Origin: Aspergillus flavus
Taxonomy: Eukaryota > Ascomycota > Eurotiomycetes > Eurotiales > Aspergillaceae
DNA length: 64,000 nt
Direction of reading: 5' to 3'
Assembly: GCF_009017415.1 (NCBI RefSeq)
Contig: NC_092408.1
Span: 3,534,001-3,598,000 of the forward strand
This document shows, in pieces, positions 51,083 through 62,548 of this stretch. The first letter of the stretch is position 1, and each line of letters opens with the position of its first letter. Made by a program: the position numbers and the translations under genes. The notes beneath the pieces were generated by a model. The model was given only the letters and a program-made list of their open reading frames with translations, had not been told where the DNA came from and searched no databases.

Positions 51083-52038
51083 GGCGTCTCACGGACGATT
51101 GTTCCTTAAGGCAGACAGTGCTTGAGAATTTGGCATGGCACCTTGGATAGAAAAACAGATCGCCGTATGACAAAAGTGGCGAGAGGTGCATCACGAAAGA
51201 CCGTGCGATGCTGGCATTTCATCACTATAATCGGCCGGCTTGAGGCATTGGAACCCTGATCGGGAGCAGGTAGATGAAAGTTCTTCAAGCAACAATCTTT
51301 CGAGGTAGTGGATCGAACCACTAGTTCCAACTCCGGGCTGGTTACGTCGCAAGGCAACTTGAAAGGGTTAGAAGCGGGGAAGAATATTTGGGTCAATTGA
51401 ACGTTTCTCCAGAATATTAACTTACATCCTGTACTAAGAGTGAGAGCGGGGACCCCGTGATTGGACAATGAGTATTGGTCGAAATTCCCCGCACTGCCGG
51501 CTCATTTGTCTTACCTTTCGGTTAAATGTGGGAAAAGAAGAAAAGGAGAAGGAAAGGTTAATTCCAAGAACAATATAATAAGGGAATAAAAGGCAGACTG
51601 GTTGAATATAAGTTGTTTGGATATAACATGATTTCGAACGAACAATTAACAATCACAGAGTCATTGAATTTGTTTTGCCAAGTAGAATGGATGCCATGAG
51701 CCGGTCGGTTAATATATGGTTACTATTGCTTGATTTTCATACAAAATTTACTTTGTAGTAAATGCTCCTCAGGGTTCCCGAATGAGAGGTCCAGAGCTAC
51801 TATTTCCGTAGACGGTTAGCTAACTACCCGATCCGGACTAGACCCGCAGATGACTTCAGCACAGCTCAAGTTGTTGTCTCTAATTTGTTGCCGCAGGTAC
51901 AAACATCAGTTCTCTCCTGGTTCTTTTATGCATGAGTGGATCAAATATGCTTTTTGAGGATCTCTTAGTATTTGTATGAAACGTATAGTATTGCACATCT
52001 TTTCTTGACCTCTCGGTGACTTCAAACGGGTCTCATGA
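51083..52038. other. Divergent intergenic region
   Basis: 956 bp between the zinc-finger regulator and irs4. Frames on either strand are short and without motif. An apparent T-arm-like hairpin near 51301-51330 lacks the rest of a tRNA and is not called. Confidence 0.5.
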
Positions 52039-53739
52039 ATGGCGAATTCAACACCCGCTCCGAACCAGCGGGTAGCTCCCCATTCATCTCCCGGCCATGT
52101 TCATAATGCCGTGACGGCTTTGCAAGGTGCCACCACTGCCTTTCGCACAAGCGCTTCTAGAAGCAGTTCACCTGCAGTCGCACACAGAACCGGAGGAGCC
52201 GCTGATGTCAACAGACATGATCTCGGCCCGGGTCCCCATCCCGATGTTGAAGCCGAAGAGCCACCCGAAGTTGGTTCCGTAAAGGACAAGATTGGGAGGT
52301 ATACTGCCCATTCTCACAATGCTCTCGAGAGCGTTCGCAAGAGCCCGGCAACTTTTAGACCGGAGTCTCCGCAGCAGATCGCCGCCCGGTTTGCTGCGGA
52401 ACATCTCCCTGTACATAGGAAAAATGCAGCAACAACCACAGGTAGGGACGTGATACGAGGCACAAATGGACCCCGGCCAAAGAACTACAATAGTGTACAA
52501 GATGTGAAAGCGTCCAGTCCAAGTTCAATCGAGAGCGCCGCAACTAATATTAACTCGATCGGGCGACGCTCACGCTGTGATGAAGCTGGGCCGACTCGAG
52601 ATTTATCTATCCGTCGAAAGCCAACCACACAACCACCTAATACATCTCTAGCCTCTACGCAACAGGTAGTGGAAAAGCCCCGTCCAGTACCCCCAGCACC
52701 TCGAAAATCTCGACCAGTCACAGGCGGTCCAGGGTCAGCCGAACCAGCCACCAGAAGCGGGCAGCCCAGAGAACTAAAGGGCTCCCTCGAGCCACTAAAC
52801 TCTTGCTCCATCGGCCTCTCCAATGATTTATCTACCTCATCGAATGAGAAAGCTCCTGAATTGCCCCCACGACCTGGCGGATCACCCACGGCTAACGGTG
52901 GTCTAAGTAATCACCGAGCCATTCTGGCGAAGAATGATGGCCCGAGACGACCATTAAGCCCGAGTGCTTCGTCGATCTACGACCGACGACGTAATAACAG
53001 TACTCCTAGTCTGCTCGATGATTCGGCTAGTTTGAGTGAAGGCGCCCTTTCAGATGCTATCGTCGCATCATCCTTGGCATCCTCCCGAGCACCACCTACA
53101 AGGAAGGGCCCGCCACCTCCCCCTCCGCAACGTCAAGCAAGGTCTCGTTCAATATTACGTCTTCACAACAACGGGAGAGAGCTTTCCCAATCACGAAGCC
53201 CATCCAGCCCTTTGCGACATACACTGCGTAACCCGGCCAAGTCCGACGATGAAGATGACAGTCACCACCGACACAGAAAGCATGTCATACGGAAACACCC
53301 ACATAAACATCATGAAGGCGATCGGAAGAGATGGCGGAGTGAGCTTACGGAAAAGGAGCGAAAACGCTACGAGGGCGTATGGGCGGCCAATAAGGGGCTT
53401 CTCGTTCCTACAAGAGAAGAAGTGGACATGCAATGTTCCGGGCATGATCCATTGCGAGACATATGGCCTTCAGATGCCTCGGAGATGGTAGTGAATATTG
53501 TGGTACGAGACATCTGGTCTCGAAGTCGCCTCCATTCCTTCGTGCTGGAACAGATCTGGGATCTAGTTGATACACAAAAAATTGGGCTCCTAACAAGAGA
53601 GGAGTTCGTTGTTGGGATGTGGTTGATTGATCAGCAACTGAAGGGGCACAAACTGCCTGTGAAAGTTCCGGACAGTGTCTGGGCCAGCGTGAAGCGTGTG
53701 CCGGGGATTAGTTTACGCGACATTGACTTCCATTCCTGA
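52039..53739 (+). CDS. irs4: IRS4/TAX4-type EH-domain protein
   Basis: An intronless frame of 566 residues. The first about 430 residues are disordered, Ser/Pro/Arg-rich, with poly-Pro (RKGPPPPPPQ) and a His/Lys-rich stretch. The C-terminal 130 residues form one EH domain: RWRSELTEKERKRYEGVWAA, LRDIWSRSRLHSFVLEQIWDLVD, TREEFVVGMWLIDQQLKGHKLP. Single C-terminal EH domains after a long disordered part are typical of fungal Irs4/Tax4, which in yeast help control phosphatidylinositol 4,5-bisphosphate levels and rDNA silencing through Inp51. The start at 52039 is the first good ATG in frame; an upstream ATG at 52035 is in another frame. Confidence 0.92.
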   Translation: MANSTPAPNQRVAPHSSPGHVHNAVTALQGATTAFRTSASRSSSPAVAHRTGGAADVNRHDLGPGPHPDVEAEEPPEVGSVKDKIGRYTAHSHNALESVRKSPATFRPESPQQIAARFAAEHLPVHRKNAATTTGRDVIRGTNGPRPKNYNSVQDVKASSPSSIESAATNINSIGRRSRCDEAGPTRDLSIRRKPTTQPPNTSLASTQQVVEKPRPVPPAPRKSRPVTGGPGSAEPATRSGQPRELKGSLEPLNSCSIGLSNDLSTSSNEKAPELPPRPGGSPTANGGLSNHRAILAKNDGPRRPLSPSASSIYDRRRNNSTPSLLDDSASLSEGALSDAIVASSLASSRAPPTRKGPPPPPPQRQARSRSILRLHNNGRELSQSRSPSSPLRHTLRNPAKSDDEDDSHHRHRKHVIRKHPHKHHEGDRKRWRSELTEKERKRYEGVWAANKGLLVPTREEVDMQCSGHDPLRDIWPSDASEMVVNIVVRDIWSRSRLHSFVLEQIWDLVDTQKIGLLTREEFVVGMWLIDQQLKGHKLPVKVPDSVWASVKRVPGISLRDIDFHS

Positions 53740-55641
53740 CGTGGCAGTGGGCTCCATTCCATATCATTTGTAAAGGACGATCCAGATATGGAGGACAGTA
53801 ATTCTATTTTGAAAACAGGACTACCTACCTAGTTAGAGTAAGAACCTAAATCGCACTAGTCGGATCGGACATTACTAGTTGCCCGTAGGGTAGTATCAAC
53901 GTGACCCGCCTTGGATGGATTTGATAGGTATCTTCAGCTGACCAGAATGTGCATATCACGGTGAATACTCGGAGGTAGTCGGGCTCCAGTGTATCCTTGC
54001 GTACGGACGGGGGTCGCCAAATGGTTCCCGCCCGGATATCTCCATTCTGGACCGGAATGCATCCGGGAATGGCGTGTCGTGTATGTACAGTAAAACTGTA
54101 TATAAACGACTCCGATATAGGGAATATACCCGGTATAAGCAATCTACCAGGCTGTCTCCTATCGTTTCCCATACAAATGTGCAGAAAATCTCGATACAGG
54201 GAACATTCAGTAAACTGCTCAGTCTCCCATACAAAATTCCTATAGCGAGGTATAGTGGGTCTAACCAACCAATTAGAGAATTTACTAAAAACATGTAAAG
54301 TCACGTGTAAATTTCTCGGGTTAGTACTTTAGTCAAGAACTAGTAGGTATAGTACCTGACAACTTGGAACAACGAAAATAGATATATACAAGAATTCTTT
54401 TACTCTACCTTTCTCTGAGCCCTTATACAAAAGAAATCTGCTAAGAATACTATATAATACGACATTATTTTACTCTATCTAGATTTAAGAAGGATTTATA
54501 TAGTGATTTTAATATAAGCAATACCTCGATATAAGCAATTTAGGCAGTCAGCTCAAACCCTTGCTTATATCTGGGTTTTACTGTACCTACTCCATACCTT
54601 AAGTTGGCTCGGGCCTTCATTCGATTAGAGTTCACCAAAGGCGTGTCGATCGATTAGCCCTCCTTTGCCCCGAGATCTCCGAGTCCAAGGCTTAAGCTAA
54701 CCATTCTGACGCCCTGTTATCAAATCGATCTATCGAACTCCCTGGGTCCCTTGGCTATGCGTCCACTCACCCATTTTACCTCACCTAGTCATTCTTGTAT
54801 GAGAAGGGGGCGATGTGAACTGATCATTCGCAGAGACGGTGAATGAGGGAATAATCGCGATTAACTTCGGGTGGAAACGTGGCAAGCCACTGGTATGTAT
54901 ACTAATGGGTTCCTGGTGTCAGTCAGTAATGTGACCGCTGTATTGACATGACAATGTATGGATCACGTGATAAATGCGCTCAGTCCTTGGCCCCGTCGCC
55001 AAAAGCGGTTTAACGCAGACAAAGAAAGCAAAAGAAGTGGAAGCTAACCCGATCGAGAGGGTTAGCAGAGAACCCGTGACGAGCGCGAGAGAGAAAGCAA
55101 AAGCAAAAGCAGATACTACAAAAGTTCTTTTTCTTGTTTTCAGATCTCAACTTTAAGATTTGGACCAATGCATCGCATTTTTTGACTACCTCATTCGAGG
55201 AAGCTTCATTGATTCAGGGGAACCCAGAGGAACATGCTTTTTGACTAATCGCGAATCGTCCGCCACATTTACGCTTTCTTGGGGGCAAAGCAAATCCCGA
55301 AGTGTGAGTGATCGGGATTTGAATCGTTGGCTATGGATGATTAAGCCCCAGAACTACACCCCAGTTCTCGACGCTGTACGGCGTATATCAGACCACCTCT
55401 TCGGGTATCGAAATAAACACTTTCTTAGTGATCCCCGTTGCCGTATGCTTCCCCTAGTAATGATGCGCAATTCGAGTCTCTACTAGTCGTCAATGTCGGA
55501 AACACTCGCGGTGAAAGTCTTGAAGTCCCCTGTGTATCGATCGTTGCGGCTGCATGACACAACTGAACGGCAAAGCCGGTTCGTTTCTAGACTACCACGA
55601 CTACTATATTATTATATTCCTCCATTGCTCAAGCAATCGCC
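53740..55641. other. Intergenic region carrying a MITE
   Basis: About 1.9 kb between irs4 and the ten-exon regulator. The middle is occupied by a 496-bp inverted-repeat element (54088-54583, listed separately). The part right of it holds the promoter of the regulator and the frame 55160-55486, which has no motif and is not called. Confidence 0.55.
54088..54583. mobile_element. Pogo-like MITE with TA target-site duplication
   Basis: A 496-bp AT-rich element. Both ends start CAGTAAAAC (perfect for 9 bases), continuing imperfectly for some 14 more as TGTATATAAACGA on the left and CCAGATATAAGCAA on the right. Each end is bordered by a TA dinucleotide (54086-54087 and 54584-54585), the target site of Tc1-mariner/pogo elements. 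The motif ATATAAGCAA or its one-base variant recurs at 54133, 54512 and 54529 and, inverted, at 54561, as subterminal repeats for transposase binding would. No transposase frame is present, so it is a non-autonomous (MITE) copy. Confidence 0.8.
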
Positions 55642-58600
55642 ATGGTTCTGGAGAACTTCCAGAAATTCCATGACAACGGAACCACCACAGTTACACAGTC
55701 CAAGGTCGCAAGGCCCACCGTGGTGCGAAAGAAATTTGCGAAACCACCAGTCAAAGTAGCATGTCTCTCTTGGTACGTTATTCTTCTGCTTTATGGTTCT
55801 GGCCACCCCGGGAGGACAACGCCCGGTTTTTGGGATCTGGACTACGATCATGCACCGTGTGAGACAAAGTCCCTGTCTTACTACAAGGTGCCTTGTCCCC
55901 TATTGTATCGGACCTGGGCTAACGCATGCTCTTCAAACAGTCGTGCTTCAAGGACGCGCTGTGATGGACAAGACCCTTGTTCCAATGTAGGTCCTTTGTG
56001 TCTCATTATCTCCAGTTATTATCGTGTTTCTTCTTATCTTCCCTTGTCTTTACTTTCTTTCCTTTTCTTTTCCCTTCCTTTCCCCTTTGCTTTCCTTTTC
56101 TCGTTTCTGCCTTCTTCATATCTTTTTTTTTCTTTTCTCTTGTTGAATGGTGTCTGTTCCCTGTCTCTCAATATCTATCCCACTCTACCATACACTATCC
56201 CCGCAAAGCACATTAAAGATGCGTTTGCTGAGACAATTACTTCTATGAAAGTGTCTCGGTAAAAGAAGGAAATGCTCCTATCTGCCTAGTAAACGAGGCG
56301 GTCCAAGGAAGAAGAAAAGGGCATCCATCTCCCCTGAAGGAACTGTTCCACAAGATGATGCACACAATTCGACCATTCACCCGGCGACATCCGGCTTCGA
56401 TGAGTGTACGTGATGATGCGTAAATCCTAGAAATAGAAGCAACCAATACTCACTCTGGTACAGCGACGGGCATGTTTGGTCAGATCGATGGGCTGTCGGT
56501 ACCAGGAGCCGGGCTGAGAAGCTTGGATTTCCCTTCTGATGTTCAGTCAATGTTCGCTGACCTCTTTATCCCTCACGATGCTGGTCATCCACCCGCACAA
56601 ATGGAGCCAACGCCTTCGCCGTCTAACATATCAACTCAATCCTTGGTAAGGACGTACGGCTCTGAACACGACATGTGGGTTTTACATTGCCTCAACCTGA
56701 CTACTGGTCCCTTCTAATGTCTGAGTCAGACTCAACGCCTATTACGATTTTATTCATCATTATTTCCCTATCCTTCCCCCCAGGGCAGCTCCGGCCATTC
56801 CAGACAGGCCATTGGATGCGGTTGGCTCCTATTCCGAATCTCCGACAGAAGAACCTCTTCTATTATACAGACCACGGTCCCCTCTTAGCCTTGCTTTATC
56901 TGCAGTCTTGGCCCTCATACCCCATCCAAATGACTTGGAGCCTTCGTCTCCTGCCTCTGTTATCCGACGTAGGACATACGCACACACGTTCTCCCAATTG
57001 GCCAATTCTAGCATCGAAGCAGATTGTGAGCTCCATGCCTCTTCTACCGATCCCTCACTAGCGCTTTCAAGTGAACGCCCTCTCATCAACAGAGAAAGCT
57101 TCCATCCGCATGCACCCGTGGAACTCGAATCTATCCTTGCGCTATTGGTTCTCTCCGTGTACGAATACACTCAGCGAGGAAATCTGCTTAAAATGCGGTA
57201 CCGTGCGGGTCAAGCATTGGCGATCGCACTGGACATGTCTCTGCATTCTTTAGGAGAAGAGTATGATGAATTTGCGGAAGCTCGTAGAAGAGCTTGGTGG
57301 ATGACGGTATGCCTGGTTTGAATGGAAATGTGTCTAATTCGCTAACCTTGATTTTACCGTAGTATTACTGCGTTCTCCAAGGGTCGATTGTCAGCACAAC
57401 TGTAAGGTGTTCCCAGCATTATACCTTCTCTTTCATCCCTCCCCCGCCCCCAACTTCTATCATGGTTTGGTCGTTAACGAGTTTAACTAGCCGCTAGCTA
57501 TTGTTGCAAACGATCCTCAGTTTGTAACACCTTATCCGCGCTTTGCCGCTGATCCAGATGTAAGTTTCCCCAGCGCCCTTCCACCAATAAGAGCTTCTGT
57601 GCGGAACTCAGCTCAAGAGGCAATCTCTAACATTATCTACAGGGTTGGGCTGTTCTGATGCAAGCTCAGCAAGTGCTGGTTTCAGCAACTCAGTTCGTAA
57701 TTGACCTGAACAAATGTATCTCAACAAGGACCAATATGCCTTACATTTACGAACGGATGCAGCAGCTCGACACATGGGCGAGCTCAGCCTTGGCACAATC
57801 TAACTTACTTCCTATTGTTCCTCCGTCCATGAACTGTGGCGATGGCATGGAATTTACGACAGCTCAAAGTATACGCTCAATCTCACGGATCAAGTTGTCC
57901 AGGTAGGTATTTGTACGACAGTCGCATACCAACATATCGCTGATCTTATTCTAGCGCACAGATCAAAACCCACCGCTTTAGAGCATTCTCAGACATCCCT
58001 ATTTTCATTAAGAAACATTGTGACCTAACAGCAGCTAATTCCAACAACTCAGCAGCATGTAATTCTGCCAAGGATTCCAGAATGCAGAATGGAATTACCG
58101 ACATTCGATGCTCGTGTGGAGGTTTGGAACCATTTCAACAGTCGTCAAGCGAGTACACCCCTTCTACCGCTTCATCTACGTCCTCAGATTATCAGTCGAT
58201 CTCCCAATACTCGTTCACCAGTGGATTCCCCTTCAGCATCCAACATTCCGCCAAAGTCTGCCTTAGGGCTGCTCTGCTGATCTCACGCATGTTCCCAAGT
58301 CTACCCATACCACAACCGATTATAAACGAGCCAAAGAGCCCGCAGGGGATGACGTTACAACCGCCGAACCAGCTTCCTCGAACTATGCCATCATTTGCCT
58401 GCTGTTTGATGCAAGGCAGCTACGCTATGCTAATGATATTCTACAAAGCGCGCGTAGAAAAGCAGCTGTCACCAGACTATGGAAACAAGACTACTCCTTC
58501 GGATCGATTGATAGAAGAACTCCGGCAAGGACTAGAGCGAATCATTGCTACCGTAACCAACTATGCAGCTGCTTTTGAGGCGTTAGACGGCATGAGAGGT

Positions 58601-58706
58601 AGGTCTCTTCCTATACATACTCCATGCATATCTTGAGCGTGGCAAACTAATCATCAACCTAGATGAAATCGAAGGTGCATATCAAACGGCGTTCCCTCAA
58701 TTATGA
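55642..58706 (+). CDS. Zn2Cys6 transcription factor, ten exons, 724 residues
   Basis: Exons 55642-55772, 55941-55986, 56252-56405, 56464-56674, 56730-57306, 57363-57401, 57491-57559, 57643-57902, 57955-58598 and 58663-58706. The zinc cluster has Cys at 41, 44, 51, 57, 60 and 67, then a basic region KRGGPRKKKRAS. It is assembled from three exons; the two introns inside it are unusually long for this window (168 and 265 nt), and the second is strongly C/T-rich. The rest contains the fungal-specific transcription factor domain (ILNAYYDFIHHYFPILPP; ALLVLSVYEYTQRGNLLKMRYRAGQALAIALDM; RRAWWMTYYCVLQGSIVST). The general layout resembles XlnR/Xyr1-like or amino-acid regulators, but I cannot place it. 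Target genes are unknown. Confidence 0.9.
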
Positions 58707-59316
58707 CTTTTACCCTGACATCTATATCCGATTGTCTTTTGTTTCCTTTTAACTTTCGAATTCGCTCTCATACCCATTTTACCGTTCTTTTGCTTCATCT
58801 CGGTGGGGCGCGAAGGTTTGATATCTGGTACTTCGGAATATTGGGATGGATGGATAAAGCGGCCATAACATAAACAAAAAGCGAACCTCTTATAACATTC
58901 ATATACGGCGTTATATATCTTTGGGCTACGAGGCAAGGGGTTTACCTGTACCATTTTTTAATGACGATAACTACGAACAATCATCTCCTTTTAGATAATC
59001 TACCAATAGCGCCTATTTACTATTCATGTCTGCAAATGCATCAGGTTCATAGAATGTTTCGCGTCTATCATGTCCCCAACATTTTAATCAATATCTGTGC
59101 AGCAGAAGCAAAGTATTCTATTTAAGATCCACCGTAACATAAAAATGTGCTCTAATTTTTTTTTGGCAACTCTCCACCCAAAGAAGTGTACAGAAGCGTA
59201 CAAAAGGAAAGGTTCCTAAGGTGTGCAATAGCAAACTACACCAGGCTGAGAGCAGGATTTAGTAGATGTCAGTGAAGGGTTGATGCAGAGGGTATGTGTC
59301 AAGTGCGGAACTGCGG
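58707..59316. other. Convergent intergenic region
   Basis: 610 bp between converging stop codons; AT-rich 3' untranslated sequence, no credible gene. Confidence 0.6.
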
Positions 59317-62085
59317 CTAGAGTTTTGAGCGGATTCCTTCTAATCGGAACTTTACATCCTTTAGAACCTTGCTGGTCGGTTTCCAGTCGTCAAACTGTCG
59401 TAACAGTTCCATTGTTTCTTCATAAAGCTCGCGTCGAACGTACTCTTCTTCGAGGAGGCCGCGCATGGCAAACGGAAGGATGTAAGGGTTCACTGACGAA
59501 GCAGGGGGGCTTCGCTTGATGTTAAGCGTCGCATCCTGGACATTCGACGTTTCCAGAGCGAATTCAATAGCCAACCTAAAACAACATTAACCCCGGCGAA
59601 CTCTAACTGGAGCAAAAGTAACATACCGATACACGGCCTCGTCGTCATAGAGACGCGAGTGACCTTCGCCACTATACAGACTACCTGCTAAAGGTGAACT
59701 CAATTCGCGGATAAGGCCATGGTCTGGAAGTCCGAGATTTCGAAGTTTAAGAGCAAACCCGACCAAATGTGATAAGCTGCGAGACACATCAGCAGCGGCT
59801 CCAGAAACAAGCATAAGAACTTGAAATAGGAACAACATACAAGCTTGGAGCATGTACTCTACCGTCAACAAATACTGCTCGGTAGACATACGGATGAGCC
59901 ACCGGTGAAAACAGTGATGACTGCCGTTGAAAATTAGCATTAGCCGTTTCGCAAAAGCTGCTGATGAACCCGGGAAGCACACACCTCTAGAGAAACGAGT
60001 TGGTCATCAATACTCCCTATATAGGAAATCCGTACACCGAAATTGAGAGACGTTTTGAGCGCTGCCTCATAATCCTTTGAAACTTGACTGTGAGGCAATG
60101 CAAATTCAAAAAGTTCACCAGCAGAGCCACTAATCCACCGTGATCGATAGTCGGAGAAAGGCCCCATGTTAACACCGGCCATGGCACATACACCGACCCG
60201 TGCAGCGTTAAGGCACCCAAAAGATATTAACTTCGCAACCAACATTATTGCAACAGGAACACCCTGACTGTGGCATGCAATCAGTATGAAGTCTGCCCGC
60301 CTTATCTTTTCCATCCAATTGAGCAGTAGTTTCCACAATAAATCAACTCGTTCAGCGATGCGACCTTCTCCTTCTAACGCTATCTTTTCAATATCGCACG
60401 TATACGCATGATCATCTGCCCAGGTTTGAAGAGCATCTGCAGCCATATTTGAAAATCGGATAGATGTACCCGTCGGCTGACCAAGGACAGTCCGAATTAA
60501 CGGGGCGGGGAAGTATCCGTGTATTCCTATAGCCAATGCTCTTTTGATGGGCGGTGGGTCCTTTATCATGTAAACATGTCTATTGTCTGGCTCCTTGTTG
60601 TAGTGTAAGAATCGCCCAATCGTCTGGAACAGACTAGGCTTCTCTTGCAAAGCGAAAGTGTCTCTGAAGCGCGGGAGAACCTGGTTAGGTAAGATCTTCT
60701 GTAGATGCTTTGAAGCAGTTGCTTCGGACGTATTCACTGCAGGAGAAGCGGAGCTGGATTCTAGCCCAGAAACAATCTGCTCAGGGAGAGCAGAACTGCT
60801 CTTGGGAGATTTTATCTTAAGAGTTCCCTTCTTCGAGAGCTCTGCTTTTTGCTCCGGCTCGGATTCGGGATCATCCTTGGGTTTCTTTATTATGGAATCC
60901 TGGGTAGTAGAGGCTTCAACGGACTGGACTTCCTGGGACTTCACCTGCGAAGTGTCTTGTGAAGTCTCTCTGAACCAGAAAGACCAGCCTGACGGTTTAG
61001 CAGTTTTAGTAGGCACATCTGCTGAACTAGGCGCACCTGCTGAACTGTCTGCGGTGGGCTCGTCTACATTTTCATTTGATGTAGGTGGTATATCAGCAGG
61101 GGGATTTGATTCATCTGTTGCTGGCGGGTTCTCACGGTGGGGTTCTTCTAAGCCCTTCGAGGATGAGGAGCCGTACCACATCTGGAGCCAGGATCGCTTT
61201 TGTACTGTGTCGTCAATCTCCGCCGTTACTGGAGGTTTTGTTTCGTCTGCTTGATCTTGATTGGCAGGTGCAATGTCCTCCTCTTTTGAAGTCTGATTTT
61301 CCGCAGTTTGGTCCACTGGGGCTGGGGCTGAATCTTCCCGGGGGTTATCAGGGGGGGGTTCAGTCCTGGAAGGGGCCCAAACCCATGAAAACCACCCACT
61401 CGGTTGCGATGGCGTTTGTTCCTGACTTGCTTCTACCTCCCCAGACCCTGCATTCGTCTCAGTCGTAACATCCGATTGATCCTTATCAATGGTTTGTCCC
61501 GTGCCGGCGCCTTCGTCATTTGACGACTCCTTATTTGTTGACTCGGTTGCTGAAGCAGTAGGGTTGGGCTGGGCTTCTATTGCTGGTGAAGACGCAGTGC
61601 CATCGGATGCGATATTGATTCGGGTTGTAGTGGCGTTAGCAGGAAGAGAGCGAGTCGAAGCGCCAACTTTTCTAGTAAGTTGCAGAGAAGGATTTCGAGG
61701 GTGTTTAGGAGAGGCAAGCTGCGATACTGGCGAGGAAGTGAGGCTTGAAGCTACGTTTTGGGCAACCGAGATGCTCTCACGGGCAACCTCGGTAACTGGG
61801 GCCGCTTTAGATGATTTGGAAACGGGCCAGGCTCCTGGGTGCCAGTTCTATGAGAACAACCCTTAATCAGCTACCAGAGAATACAGACACAAAGACTAGT
61901 AGAATAATGCACTTTGTAATAAAATTGTACGAAATTCTTTTTAAACTTACTCCACTACCCCTCTGTTTCAGTGAACCCGAGCGTCCTCTGTCTTTCGACG
62001 GCAATGTCGTCCCATCGTTTGACGATTGTGAGTCCGCAACTGACGGAATGGACTTTACTCTCTTGCGAGAACCCGTGGGCGCCAT
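59317..62085 (-). CDS. Large protein with lipase-like C-terminal domain, family uncharacterised
   Basis: Exons 62085-61951, 61847-59985, 59920-59841, 59776-59627 and 59575-59317 give 828 residues. The first about 370 residues are disordered, Glu/Ser/Pro/Thr-rich, with two similar Trp segments (SGWFSWVWAPS, SGWSFWFRET) that may be amphipathic. The C-terminal half looks like an alpha/beta hydrolase: KRALAIGIHGYFPAPLIRTV, then ADFILIACHSQGVPVAIMLV with a lipase-type nucleophile elbow C-H-S-Q-G, and further on YIGSIDDQLVSLESS and PYVYRAVFVDGR. From memory it resembles the uncharacterised yeast YML020W; I am only moderately sure. An esterase or lipase activity is a reasonable inference from the Ser of HSQG, the Asp of SIDDQ and a later His, but it is unproven. 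No signal peptide. Confidence 0.85.
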
Positions 62086-62548
62086 GAAAGTAGAATATAA
62101 AACATTACCATACCAGGAACTGAGTAGAAACTGTTGAGCAAATTTGGAGGACAGGGGCCTCCAGAACTACAGGAGTTGAAGATAAGCCATGGGGTGGTGG
62201 TGCCTGCTGATGATCTGCGTCGAGTCAAAGCCACGGGGGGAAGAGAGTAATTTAGTCGGCCCAATAGAGGTGATATCACGTCACATGGAATTCCGATCCC
62301 TTGACCGCCTTTGGTGCCTGGGGTACTTGGCTATGTGGCTAGTGATTAGCCACCGCCACAGTTGACAGAAAAGAGGGAGGAAAAAAAATTACTCTACGGG
62401 CGGTGTGGAGTCGAGATCCAGGCGGCCCATAACTTTTTTCTTTGCAGCCCGTGCTGGTCTTTTATATCAATACCACTTTACCAGGTCACCATCATTCTGT
62501 CAATTCGGGTCTCTTTGTCGAGCCTACCTCGACTACCCATCCTTGGAA
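62086..62548. promoter_or_regulatory. Divergent promoter region of the lipase-like gene and spb1
   Basis: 463 bp between the two start codons. No repeat or open frame of interest; promoter elements of both genes must lie here. Confidence 0.5.

Noticed and set aside
51301..51330. Possible tRNA T-arm (GTTCGATCC in a hairpin, minus strand)
   Set aside because: No matching acceptor stem, anticodon arm or D arm around it.
55160..55486. 108-codon frame upstream of the ten-exon regulator
   Set aside because: Lies in the promoter/leader, has no motif and no plausible junction to the zinc-cluster exons.
60658..61254. 198-codon plus-strand frame inside the lipase-like gene
   Set aside because: Antisense of the Ser/Glu-rich disordered part of that gene; repetitive composition without a motif.
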